From Clostridiaceae bacterium (GTDB lineage: Bacteria; Bacillota_A; Clostridia; Clostridiales; Clostridiaceae), in contig JAQSXU010000067.1 in NCBI GenBank assembly GCA_029256485.1, positions 1 to 17,932 of the forward strand: a stretch of 17,932 nt of DNA. Reading direction: 5' to 3'. The position numbers and the translations under genes were made by a program. Within the stretch, counting starts at the first letter, position 1. Every line of letters begins with the position of its first letter. The notes beneath the pieces are model-generated. The model ran no database searches. It was given only the letters and a program-made list of their open reading frames with translations, and had not been told where the DNA came from. Below, piece after piece: positions 6,415-13,430 of this stretch.

Positions 6415-6954
6415 ATGAAGAAAACATTTGCAGATCGACCAAGTTGGACAAGAGTAATTGAGAAAAGATTTAGATTAACATATATTGAGGAAAAAGACTT
6501 TAAAGGCCATTTATCAATTATTTATATAGACAAAGTAAAAGAACCTTTAGTTTTAGAAACAGCAGGTGAAAATATATGTTTAGCAGATGATGGATTTATA
6601 TGGATTCAGCATTTCCCAAAAGATTGTAATTATGCTTTAACTACTATGTTTAATGAAAAACATGAAGTTGTACAGTGGTATTTTGATATTTGTAATGGTA
6701 ATAAAATTAATTCTTTAGGAATTCCATATTATGATGATTTATATCTAGATGTTGTTCTATTACCAAATGGAGAAATATTACTATTGGATGAAGACGAACT
6801 TGAACAGGCTTTGAAAGATAATGAGATTACTAAAGAGCAATATGAGTTAGCTTATTTTGAGACAGAAAACATTATAAATAATATAAAAAACAATAAAGAA
6901 GTATTACCACTTAATGGTGAATGGTATTTAAAATATATGGAATCGTTAGGTTAG
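6415..6954 (+). CDS. DUF402 domain protein, possible nucleotide phosphatase
   Basis: 179 residues from the chosen start. The DUF402 signature fills the middle: VVQWYFDICNG (Asp91), then YYDDLYLDVVLLPNG and LLDEDELEQAL, where conserved acidic residues bind divalent metal. Characterised relatives hydrolyse nucleoside di- and triphosphates or, as in FomD, a nucleotidylated intermediate. The substrate here is not predictable. The start matters: ATG 6343 gives 24 more residues but has no ribosome binding site, while ATG 6415 has GGGGGAG at 6401-6407 with 7-base spacing, and the family commonly begins near KKTFADRPSW. It lies between the GNAT and methyltransferase genes, 24 bases before the latter. 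Confidence 0.75.
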   Translation: MKKTFADRPSWTRVIEKRFRLTYIEEKDFKGHLSIIYIDKVKEPLVLETAGENICLADDGFIWIQHFPKDCNYALTTMFNEKHEVVQWYFDICNGNKINSLGIPYYDDLYLDVVLLPNGEILLLDEDELEQALKDNEITKEQYELAYFETENIINNIKNNKEVLPLNGEWYLKYMESLG

Positions 6955-6978
6955 GAGAAAAATTAAAGGAGGAAGTTT

Positions 6979-7641
6979 ATGGTTAAATCAAAAGCTTGGG
7001 ATTGGAGTAAAAATGAAGATAATAACTGGTTAATTCCAACAATAGAATCATGCTATTTAGCTGAATCATGGAAAGCAAAAGGCTTTAATAAGTTCCTGGA
7101 TTTAGGCAGTGGATTAGGGAGACACTCAATTTATTTTGCAAAAAAAGATTTTGAAGTGAATTCTGTAGACCTATCTGATTATGGTATAAATCATCTAAAA
7201 AAATGGGCAGAAAAAGAACAATTAAACATTGAAATGAGAGTATGTGATATGCTTAATCTGCCATTTGATGATGAGACTTTTGATTGTATAATGGCTTACA
7301 ATGTTATCTATCATACAGATACAGAAGGGTTTATTAAAGCACTTGCAGAAATAAAGCGAGTATTAAAAGATAAAGGAGAGTTATTTATTACTTTAATTTC
7401 AAAAAACACTTGGTCATACCAAAAGGCTGATCAGTATAAACGTATTGATGATAATACTATACTGAGAAATGAACATGACACAGAACTTGATGTTCCTCAT
7501 TTTTATGTAGATATTGAGGATATAAAAAAATATTTTATAGATTTTAATTTCATTAAAATACCTATCGAGCAAACGGAATATAACATGGAGAATACAGAAT
7601 ACTTTTCAAAACACTTCAGTTTAATTGTGAGTAAGAAATAG
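6979..7641 (+). CDS. class I SAM-dependent methyltransferase
   Basis: 220 residues with the full Rossmann methyltransferase core. Motif I is FLDLGSGLGRHS (39-50), binding the methionine part of SAM. The acidic residue ending strand 2 is Asp64 in VNSVDLS. Asp90 in CDMLNLPF matches the adenine-contact motif. FDCIMAYNVIYH (101-112) is the motif before the catalytic loop, and EIKRVLKDKGELFI is the usual late helix-strand. It belongs to the Methyltransf_11/25 type, acting on an unknown small molecule in the cytoplasm. AAAGGAGG about 9 bases ahead supports the ATG. A second methyltransferase-like gene starts 35 bases after its stop. Confidence 0.88.
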   Translation: MVKSKAWDWSKNEDNNWLIPTIESCYLAESWKAKGFNKFLDLGSGLGRHSIYFAKKDFEVNSVDLSDYGINHLKKWAEKEQLNIEMRVCDMLNLPFDDETFDCIMAYNVIYHTDTEGFIKALAEIKRVLKDKGELFITLISKNTWSYQKADQYKRIDDNTILRNEHDTELDVPHFYVDIEDIKKYFIDFNFIKIPIEQTEYNMENTEYFSKHFSLIVSKK

Positions 7642-7676
7642 CTGCAGTTTATAAAGTGAATTTATGGGGGTGCATT

Positions 7677-8243
7677 ATGGATTTAATGAATTACTCTGAT
7701 TTTCAAGATTTATTAAACAGTTCCCTTGGTAAATATTATGAGGGGAGATGGGCTTACTTTAGTGAAGTCATAGGTATTATTCAGGAAAATAAAGATATAA
7801 AAAAAGTTTTAGAATTAGGACCATCTTTTCAAACTATGGTAAAAAATTGCGATATTATGGTTAAGCCAGAGAATGATGTGTGGGGCAGACCTCAAAAGTA
7901 TTTTGCTAAACAATACCAACATGATGCTACAGTAATACCTTGGCCAATAAAGGATAAGGAATATGATTTGTTCATTGCACTACAAGTATGGGAACACTTG
8001 GCTGGGAAGCAAAAGGAAGCATTTAAAGAGGTTATGAGGACCTCTAAAATGGCAATTTTAAGTTTTCCTTACATGTGGGATTGCCCTAAGGACAATGCAA
8101 ATTATCCTGAACATCACATGATTGATGAAAAAATTATTGCAGATTGGACTTTAAATGTAGCACCCATAAAGACAATAAAAATACCAAGGACTGGTGACAG
8201 GATATCAAAGGGTCCGAGAATAATTTATTTTTGGAAATTTTAA
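7677..8243 (+). CDS. methyltransferase-like protein with degenerate SAM motif
   Basis: 188 residues. The order of elements follows a class I methyltransferase: VLELGPSF (44-51) at motif I, YDLFIALQVWEHLAG (96-110) at motif IV, and a late strand MAILSFP. The glycine-rich loop lacks the normal GxGxG, having GPSFQT, so SAM binding is uncertain. The C-terminal part has many His, Asp and Trp residues (MWDCPKDNANYPEHHM). ATG 7677 is chosen over 7656 because GGGGGTG lies 4 bases before it. It pairs with the true methyltransferase upstream and may act in the same modification or merely share the fold. Confidence 0.65.
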   Translation: MDLMNYSDFQDLLNSSLGKYYEGRWAYFSEVIGIIQENKDIKKVLELGPSFQTMVKNCDIMVKPENDVWGRPQKYFAKQYQHDATVIPWPIKDKEYDLFIALQVWEHLAGKQKEAFKEVMRTSKMAILSFPYMWDCPKDNANYPEHHMIDEKIIADWTLNVAPIKTIKIPRTGDRISKGPRIIYFWKF

Positions 8244-8298
8244 ATTATTTTCCTGAGACACAATTGTAGGATGTGAACTAATAAGGGGGAACACAGCT

Positions 8299-8775
8299 AT
8301 GATTTCATTAATAGTTGCAGTAGCAAAAAATAATGTAATAGGCAATAATGGCATGATACCTTGGAAAGTAAAGGGAGAGCAAAAAAGATTCAAAGAATTG
8401 ACTACAGGTAAAACAATAATTATGGGAAGAAAATCTTTTCAAGAAATAGGGGAACCGCTTCCAAATAGAAAAACCATTCTTATTTCAAGTACACAAAATA
8501 TAAAAGCAGAAAATTGCATAACAGTAAAATCACTAGGGGAGGCATTTGATTTAGTAAAGGATGAACATGAGGTGTTTGTTGCTGGAGGAGGACAAGTGTA
8601 TAGGGAGGCTTATCCTTATGCAGACAGAATATATATCACGGTTATAGATGAAGTAGTTAATGGTGATGTATATTTTCCCCAAATTGATGAGAAGGATTTT
8701 GTGAAAATATATGAAAAAAGAGTTCATGGAGATATACCATATACATATTATACTTACGAAAGAATAAAATTGTAA
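8299..8775 (+). CDS. folA: dihydrofolate reductase
   Basis: 158 residues, the usual bacterial length. It reduces dihydrofolate to tetrahydrofolate with NADPH in the cytoplasm, supplying one-carbon carriers for thymidylate and purine synthesis. Visible landmarks are the Met20-type loop (GNNGMIPWK), the folate-binding acid Glu27, Phe31, the NADPH segment IMGRKSFQEIG (41-51) and the FVAGGGQVYREA strand-turn-helix (93-104). AAGGGGG upstream supports the start. No thymidylate synthase gene is nearby. Its place among modification genes rather than folate genes hints at an accessory copy, though it could be the sole chromosomal enzyme. Trimethoprim sensitivity cannot be judged from the sequence alone. 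Confidence 0.92.
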   Translation: MISLIVAVAKNNVIGNNGMIPWKVKGEQKRFKELTTGKTIIMGRKSFQEIGEPLPNRKTILISSTQNIKAENCITVKSLGEAFDLVKDEHEVFVAGGGQVYREAYPYADRIYITVIDEVVNGDVYFPQIDEKDFVKIYEKRVHGDIPYTYYTYERIKL

Positions 8776-8806
8776 TACATTATGTTTTAAATCAGGGGGA
8801 TAAAAA

Positions 8807-9538
8807 ATGGTGAAAATGCAGCATAAAAAGACTGTTACCGTAATTCTATTATCCTTTATGCTATTAATAGCAGAAGGGATTGCGGCTTATAAAATAATGA
8901 ACTCAAGGAAATTTCAATTTTTCGGAGGTATTGTAAATAGAATTAACACAAAAGATAAGGTGGTAGCATTAACTTTTGATGACGGGCCATCACAAAAGGT
9001 TGATGATATCTTATCAATTTTGAACTCTGAAAATGTAAAAGCAACTTTTTTTCTCATTGGAAGTGAAATAAAACAATATCCTGAAGAGGCTAAAAAGCTC
9101 ATTTCTTCCGGGCAGGAAATTGGGAATCATACATATTCACATAATAGAATGGTTTTTAAGACCCCTTCATATATTAAAAATGAAATTGAAGATACTGATA
9201 ATTTGATAAGAAATATGGGGTACAAGGACCCAATTCAATTCAGACCGCCAAATGGGAAAAAATTAATATTTCTTCCTTACTATTTGAAGCAGCACAACAG
9301 AAAAACTATTTTATGGGATTTGGAGCCTAATTCATACCCGGAAATAAATTCAAGCTCTGATAAAATTGTTAAGTATGTAGCTGATAATGTAAAGCCAGGA
9401 TCTATAATAATTTTACACCCAATGTATGATAATAAAGGCACAACTATAGGTGCAATAAGAGGAATTATACAGGAATTAAAAAATAAAGGCTATGAGTTTA
9501 AAACCATAAATGAACTTTTAAAAAATTATAGTAACTAA
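8807..9538 (+). CDS. membrane-anchored polysaccharide deacetylase (NodB domain)
   Basis: 243 residues. An N-terminal hydrophobic helix (about 9-28) acts as an uncleaved anchor or signal. The NodB homology domain follows with all catalytic motifs: TFDDGP (56-61), the metal pair in GNHTYSH (His108, His112), RPPNG (146-150) and ILHPM (His204). Such carbohydrate esterase family 4 enzymes remove N-acetyl groups from peptidoglycan or other amino sugars outside the membrane, often giving lysozyme resistance. GGGGG about 7 bases ahead of ATG 8807 supports the start. Its stop overlaps the ORF of the following HAD gene. The substrate is not determined. Confidence 0.88.
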   Translation: MVKMQHKKTVTVILLSFMLLIAEGIAAYKIMNSRKFQFFGGIVNRINTKDKVVALTFDDGPSQKVDDILSILNSENVKATFFLIGSEIKQYPEEAKKLISSGQEIGNHTYSHNRMVFKTPSYIKNEIEDTDNLIRNMGYKDPIQFRPPNGKKLIFLPYYLKQHNRKTILWDLEPNSYPEINSSSDKIVKYVADNVKPGSIIILHPMYDNKGTTIGAIRGIIQELKNKGYEFKTINELLKNYSN

Positions 9539-9570
9539 TGTATGATAATAATTTATTAATGGAGGGCAGT

Positions 9571-10191
9571 ATGTATAACTATATAATATTTGATATTGAC
9601 GGCACACTTTTAGATACAGAAACTGCAGTTCTTTCATCACTTCAAAAATTAATATCAGAGGAGCTTAATAAAGAAATGAACTTCGATGATCTAAAATTTG
9701 CTTTAGGTATTCCTGGAGAGATAACTCTTAATAAACTAGGAATAGCCAATATTTTAGATTGCAATATAAAATGGAATAGATATTTAAAAGAATATTTTCA
9801 TCATGTGAAGGTTTTTGATAATATTCAGGAGACTTTAGACAGACTAAAGGAAATGGGAATTATAATGGGTATAGTTACTTCAAAAACAAAAGAAGAGTTT
9901 AAAAATGATTTTTTACCCTTTGGCCTAAACTATTACTTTAATATAGTAGTATGTGCAGATGACACAGAAAAACATAAGCCTGATGCTGAACCAATTTTAA
10001 GATTTATTGAATTGGCCTGCGCAGATAAATCAAAGACCATATATATTGGGGATACTAAATATGACATGGAGTGTGCATTTAATGCCGGTATAGATTTTGC
10101 ACTGGCCTTGTGGGGGGCTAAATCATCCTCTGGAATTTATGCAGATTATATACTTGAAACACCTGAACAAATATTAAAGCTTGCGAAATAA
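9571..10191 (+). CDS. HAD-superfamily phosphatase, phosphoglycolate phosphatase-like
   Basis: 206 residues with the four HAD motifs: FDIDGTLLDT (nucleophile Asp8, acid Asp10), VTSKT (Ser104), Lys136 in KHKPDAEP, and YIGDTKYDM (Asp161, Asp165). The helical cap between motifs I and II places it in subfamily IA (Gph/PgmB-like), cytoplasmic enzymes acting on small phosphate esters. The substrate is unknown. The frame opens at 9538, but GGAGGG at 9561-9566 sits 4 bases before ATG 9571, which also starts right at the conserved motif, so 9571 is used. It is the last gene before the 350-base leader of the ABC-F gene. Confidence 0.85.
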   Translation: MYNYIIFDIDGTLLDTETAVLSSLQKLISEELNKEMNFDDLKFALGIPGEITLNKLGIANILDCNIKWNRYLKEYFHHVKVFDNIQETLDRLKEMGIIMGIVTSKTKEEFKNDFLPFGLNYYFNIVVCADDTEKHKPDAEPILRFIELACADKSKTIYIGDTKYDMECAFNAGIDFALALWGAKSSSGIYADYILETPEQILKLAK

Positions 10192-10226
10192 TAATTTGAG
10201 ACTTTTATTTAATGCTTATAAATAAG

Positions 10227-10255
10227 TTGCAAATATTGTAATTATAAGTTAAAAT
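10227..10255 (+). promoter_or_regulatory. sigma-A promoter for the ABC-F gene
   Basis: TTGCAA (10227-10232), a 17-base spacer and TAAAAT (10250-10255) form a near-consensus housekeeping promoter. Transcription would start near 10262, leaving about 280 bases of leader before the ABC-F start codon. Confidence 0.6.
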
Positions 10256-10286
10256 TATCATGTAAAATATACAGTAGGAAAGCTTA

Positions 10287-10310
10287 ATGCTTTCTATAAA
10301 GAAAGGGTAA
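10287..10310 (+). CDS. candidate leader peptide MLSIKKG of the ABC-F gene
   Basis: ATG 10287 has AGGAAAG (10276-10282) just ahead and ends at TAA 10308-10310 after seven residues. It overlaps two mutually exclusive hairpins: GAAAGC/GCTTTC (10278-10283 with 10289-10294) and CTTTC/GAAAG (10290-10294 with 10301-10305). A ribosome stalled on this ORF would change which forms. Such leaders are known for inducible ABC-F and methylase resistance genes. That this one works is inference. Confidence 0.5.
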   Translation: MLSIKKG

Positions 10311-10369
10311 GGTATTTAAACGTGAAGATGTAATCTGCTTTTAAATGGTTTGTAAAATGTAATAAACTT

Positions 10370-10413
10370 ATGCAAAATCTTCTCAATGAAGGTTTGTTGT
10401 TTATGCATTTTTT
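10370..10413 (+). terminator. candidate transcription attenuator in the ABC-F leader
   Basis: ATGCA (10370-10374) and AATCTTC (10376-10382) pair with GAAGGTT (10388-10394) and TGCAT (10404-10408). The loop is TCAAT, there is a bulge on the 3' side, and a T run follows (10408-10413). It lies inside the leader, after the promoter and leader peptide and 130 bases before the coding start, so it would act as an attenuator rather than a gene-end terminator. Confidence 0.5.
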
Positions 10414-10510
10414 AAAAACTTGTGAGTGGATGGTATCTTAGGTTTAAACTGAAGTCTTATTTTGTTTTAAACGCTATATTTATATAAATTTTTATATAAA
10501 AAACTACTAT

Positions 10511-10541
10511 CCTCTCCGGGCTAATAAGGAGGGGTATTTTT
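10511..10541 (+). promoter_or_regulatory. hairpin that sequesters the ABC-F ribosome binding site
   Basis: CCTCTCC (10511-10517) pairs with GGAGGGG (10528-10534) across a ten-base loop, with one T-G wobble. The 3' arm is the ribosome binding site, 7-9 bases before ATG 10542, and TATTTTT follows the stem. It could block translation, end transcription, or both. Confidence 0.6.
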
Positions 10542-12182
10542 ATGCTATTAATTGAAGGTGCAAATATTAAAAAATATTATGGTGACAGATTAATATTAAA
10601 TATTGAAAATATAAAAATTTATTCTGAGGATCGTATAGGAGTAGTAGGACTTAATGGAATGGGTAAGACCACTTTAATGAATATACTGTACGGGAAACTT
10701 CAGCCTGAGGAAGGTTTTGTTAAAAGCTATGGATCAATCAGCTTTATATCTCAGTTAGAGCCTTCAGAGCAGGAAGAAATTAATAAGGAGATTGCCAGTA
10801 AATTTGGTGTTGGACACAGTTGGAAGGATCATATGAGCGGAGGAGAAAAAACCAAATTTAAACTGGCTCAAAGCCTGTATGAAAACAGCGAAATTATATT
10901 TGCTGATGAGCCCACTTCAAATCTTGATATGGAAGCTGTTAAGCTTCTTGAAGAAAAGTTTAAAGCATATAATGGTGCCTTGGTCATAGTATCTCATGAC
11001 AGAGAATTTCTTGATGAGTTATGTAATAAAATTGTGGACATTGACAGAGGTGAAATTAAGTTTTATACAGGTAATTATACTTCATATAAGCAGCAAAAGG
11101 AAAAAGAACGTGAAAGAGCTGAATTTGAATACGATGAGTACGAAAAGGAAAAGAGAAAACTGGAAGCTGACATGTTGGAAACAAAGGAAAAGACAAGGAA
11201 TATAAAAAATGCACCATCTAGGATGGGAAATTCCGAAGCCAGACTTCATAAGATGGGAAACCAGAAGGCTAAAGCAAACCTAGACAGAGCTGTAAAGAAT
11301 ATGGAGGCAAGACTGGTGCATCTGGAGGCTAAGGAAAGGCCAAAGCACATTGATAAAATAAAACTGGATGCTCTGAGTACAGATAAGCTTCACAGTAAAA
11401 TTCTCATTAGCGGAAGAAATATAAATAAATCCTTTGACGGTAAAATTATTTTTCAAGGCGCAGAGTTTGATATATATAATGGATCAAAGACAGCATTGAT
11501 GGGACCTAATGGCAGCGGAAAAAGCACACTTATAAATATGATAATGAATGGTGACAGTTCTATTAAAACATCACAGGGAGCCAGAATAGGATATTTCAGC
11601 CAGGCTCTTGATATATTGGATGATAAGCAAAGCATAATTGAAAATGTCATGGAAGAATCCATTTATGACGAAACCTTTGCCAGAACACTGTTAGCAAGAC
11701 TTTTATTTAAAAGGGAGGATATTTATAAAAAGGTGCAGGTGCTTAGCGGAGGAGAGAGGGTAAAAGCCTCCTTTGCAAAAATATTTTTAAAGGATATAAA
11801 TCTTCTTATTTTAGATGAGCCTACAAACTATTTGGATATCAACTCCATGGAAGCCTTAGAAGAGGCTTTGAAGGAATATTCCAGAACTATATTGTTCGTT
11901 TCTCATGACAGAAGATTTGTTAGCACCATAGCAGACAATATAATATCTATAGAGAATAAGAGCCTTGTTTCCTTTCATGGAAACTATGAGGAATTTATTG
12001 AAAGAAAAAGCATTAAGGCTGATGTTTATAAACAGGAAAAGAAAAAGAGGATTTTTGTACTTGAAAATAGAATTTCTGAGCTTATTGGAAGGTTATCTAT
12101 GCCAGGCAAAAAGGATGATTTAGAGAAACTGGATATAGAGTATACGGAGACACTTTCTGAATTGAGAGAATTAAGAAAATAG
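10542..12182 (+). CDS. ABC-F ATPase, ribosome-protection (antibiotic resistance) type
   Basis: 546 residues with two ATP-binding domains and no membrane segments, as in ABC-F proteins. Domain 1 has Walker A GLNGMGKTT (36-44), signature MSGGEK (98-103) and Walker B IIFADEPTSNLD (118-129). A charged linker spans about 185-285 and includes SRMGNSEARLHKMGNQK. Domain 2 has GPNGSGKST (321-329), LSGGER (401-406) and LLILDEPTNYLD (421-432). A basic coiled-coil tail follows. The first domain is short between Walker A and signature, as in Vga, VmlR and the clostridial CplR proteins, which bind the ribosomal E site and dislodge lincosamides, streptogramin A and pleuromutilins. The leader also fits an inducible resistance gene. 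Resistance is inferred from family only; a translation-factor role is the alternative. The radical SAM gene follows 46 bases later. Confidence 0.85.
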   Translation: MLLIEGANIKKYYGDRLILNIENIKIYSEDRIGVVGLNGMGKTTLMNILYGKLQPEEGFVKSYGSISFISQLEPSEQEEINKEIASKFGVGHSWKDHMSGGEKTKFKLAQSLYENSEIIFADEPTSNLDMEAVKLLEEKFKAYNGALVIVSHDREFLDELCNKIVDIDRGEIKFYTGNYTSYKQQKEKERERAEFEYDEYEKEKRKLEADMLETKEKTRNIKNAPSRMGNSEARLHKMGNQKAKANLDRAVKNMEARLVHLEAKERPKHIDKIKLDALSTDKLHSKILISGRNINKSFDGKIIFQGAEFDIYNGSKTALMGPNGSGKSTLINMIMNGDSSIKTSQGARIGYFSQALDILDDKQSIIENVMEESIYDETFARTLLARLLFKREDIYKKVQVLSGGERVKASFAKIFLKDINLLILDEPTNYLDINSMEALEEALKEYSRTILFVSHDRRFVSTIADNIISIENKSLVSFHGNYEEFIERKSIKADVYKQEKKKRIFVLENRISELIGRLSMPGKKDDLEKLDIEYTETLSELRELRK

Positions 12183-12228
12183 TTTAAAATTATTTTGTAA
12201 ATAGTATTTTAGCAAAGAGGGAAATATT

Positions 12229-13107
12229 ATGCATGAAACTCAGGTAAAGGGTATATTATCTGCTCAAAATGGAATGAATATTTATCGCGGCTGTACTCAC
12301 GGGTGCATTTACTGTGATTCAAGAAGCACATGCTATCAGATGCATCATGATTTTGAAGATATAGAGGTAAAATCCAATGCACCAAGTGTTTTAGAGGGTG
12401 CATTGCGCAGGAAAAGAAAGAAATGCATCATAGGAACCGGGGCTATGTGTGATCCATATATTCCTCTAGAAGAGAAACTTATGAACACTCGTAGGTGCAT
12501 AGAGCTTATTTATTCCTATGGCTTTGGATTAGCCATACTGACCAAGTCTGCAAGAATTTTAAGGGATTTGGATCTGCTTAAGAAAATTAATGAAAACACA
12601 AAATGTGTAGTACAGATGACTCTAACCACTTATGATGAAGCCTTGTGTAAAATTATAGAACCTAATGTGAGTACTACAAAACAGCGGCTTGAAGTGCTGA
12701 AGGTAATGCGTGATAACGGAATCCCCACTGTAGTCTGGCTGAGTCCTATTCTGCCTTTTATTAATGATACAGAAGAAAATATCCGTGGAATCCTTGATTA
12801 TTGTATAGAGGCGAAAGTGAAGGGCATAATTTGCTTCGGCATGGGACTGACCTTAAGAGAAGGGAACAGGGAGTATTTCTATAAAAAGCTGGATGAACAT
12901 TTTCCTGGAATGAAGGCTCGATATATGGATAGATATAAGTATGCTTATGAGATAATAAGTCCTAATAATCAAAAGCTCATGAGTATATTCAAAAGCACCT
13001 GCAAAACTCACGGTATAATGTGTGACATTGGAGAATGCTTCAATTATCTCCATAAATTCGAGGAAAAAAATCATCATGAGCAGTTAAAGCTTCCCTTACT
13101 TGATTAG
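12229..13107 (+). CDS. radical SAM protein, spore-photolyase-like (COG1533-type)
   Basis: 292 residues. The iron-sulphur cluster motif CxxxCxxC is at Cys22, Cys26 and Cys29 in YRGCTHGCIYCDSR, which is characteristic of the SplB-related family. A GTGAMCDPYIPLE segment (about 74-86) and LAILTKSARILRDLDLL are also family-like. Further Cys residues near the C-terminus (MCDIGECFNYL, CKTHG) might hold a second cluster or bind substrate. The enzyme would cleave SAM to a radical in the cytoplasm. True spore photolyase has a longer, different N-terminus, so DNA repair is not assumed. AGAGGG precedes the ATG. It may share the ABC-F message. No terminator is visible before the riboflavin promoter. Confidence 0.8.
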   Translation: MHETQVKGILSAQNGMNIYRGCTHGCIYCDSRSTCYQMHHDFEDIEVKSNAPSVLEGALRRKRKKCIIGTGAMCDPYIPLEEKLMNTRRCIELIYSYGFGLAILTKSARILRDLDLLKKINENTKCVVQMTLTTYDEALCKIIEPNVSTTKQRLEVLKVMRDNGIPTVVWLSPILPFINDTEENIRGILDYCIEAKVKGIICFGMGLTLREGNREYFYKKLDEHFPGMKARYMDRYKYAYEIISPNNQKLMSIFKSTCKTHGIMCDIGECFNYLHKFEEKNHHEQLKLPLLD

Positions 13108-13117
13108 TATTATACAC

Positions 13118-13146
13118 TTTACAAAAATTTTTTTATGTGCTATATT
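13118..13146 (+). promoter_or_regulatory. promoter of the riboflavin operon
   Basis: TTTACA (13118-13123), a 17-base spacer and TATATT (13141-13146), with an extended -10 TG directly ahead (TGC before TATATT). The transcript would start near 13153, about 35 bases before the FMN riboswitch. Confidence 0.7.
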
Positions 13147-13186
13147 GTCAATGTGAAATAGTTATCATGAATTGAAAATTAAATAG

Positions 13187-13292
13187 TTCTTCAGGGCAGG
13201 GTGAAATTCCCTACCGGCGGTATAGCCCGCGAGCCGTAAGGTTGATTCGGTGAAACTCCGAGGCCGACAGTAAAGTCTGGATGGAAGAAGAA
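13187..13292 (+). promoter_or_regulatory. FMN riboswitch (RFN element)
   Basis: The conserved RFN segments occur in order: TTCAGGGCAGGGTGAAATTC, then CCTACCGGCGGT, GCCCGCGAGCC, GATTCGGTGAAACTCCGAGG, CCGACAGTAAAGTCTGGATG and a closing GAAGAAGAA that pairs with the opening TTCTTC. The element binds flavin mononucleotide and turns off riboflavin genes when FMN is plentiful. A strong terminator lies downstream, so control is probably by early termination. All core elements appear intact. Confidence 0.97.
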
Positions 13293-13309
13293 TGTGTGGA
13301 TAATATTAG

Positions 13310-13349
13310 TCTATTATGCATAGCTTTTTAGCTATAGTGGCATAATAGA
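13310..13349 (+). promoter_or_regulatory. extra long hairpin between FMN aptamer and terminator
   Basis: TCTATTATGC (13310-13319) pairs perfectly with GCATAATAGA (13340-13349). Inside, ATAGCT (13320-13325) pairs with AGCTAT (13330-13335) around TTTT. The result is a long stem with only a small bulge. It lies in the expression platform and may be an insulating stem or part of the switch. Confidence 0.6.
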
Positions 13350-13368
13350 TTTAAATGGTTTGAATTAT

Positions 13369-13406
13369 AAAGCCCTGAGAATAAAATCTCAGGGCTTTAA
13401 TTTTTT
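13369..13406 (+). terminator. riboswitch-controlled terminator
   Basis: AAAGCCCTGAGA (13369-13380) pairs perfectly with TCTCAGGGCTTT (13387-13398), a 12-bp stem with a six-base loop. AATTTTTT follows. It sits 25 bases before the ribD start and is the likely OFF structure of the FMN riboswitch. Confidence 0.92.
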
Positions 13407-13430
13407 ATTAATGAAACTGGAGTGATTGTG

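Noticed and set aside
10192..10226. AT-rich inverted repeat TTATTTA/TAAATAA as terminator of the HAD gene
   Set aside because: Seven A-T pairs only and no T tract following; too weak to call.
12229..13107. Calling the radical SAM protein spore photolyase (splB)
   Set aside because: The cluster motif fits the wider family, but length and N-terminus do not specifically match SplB.
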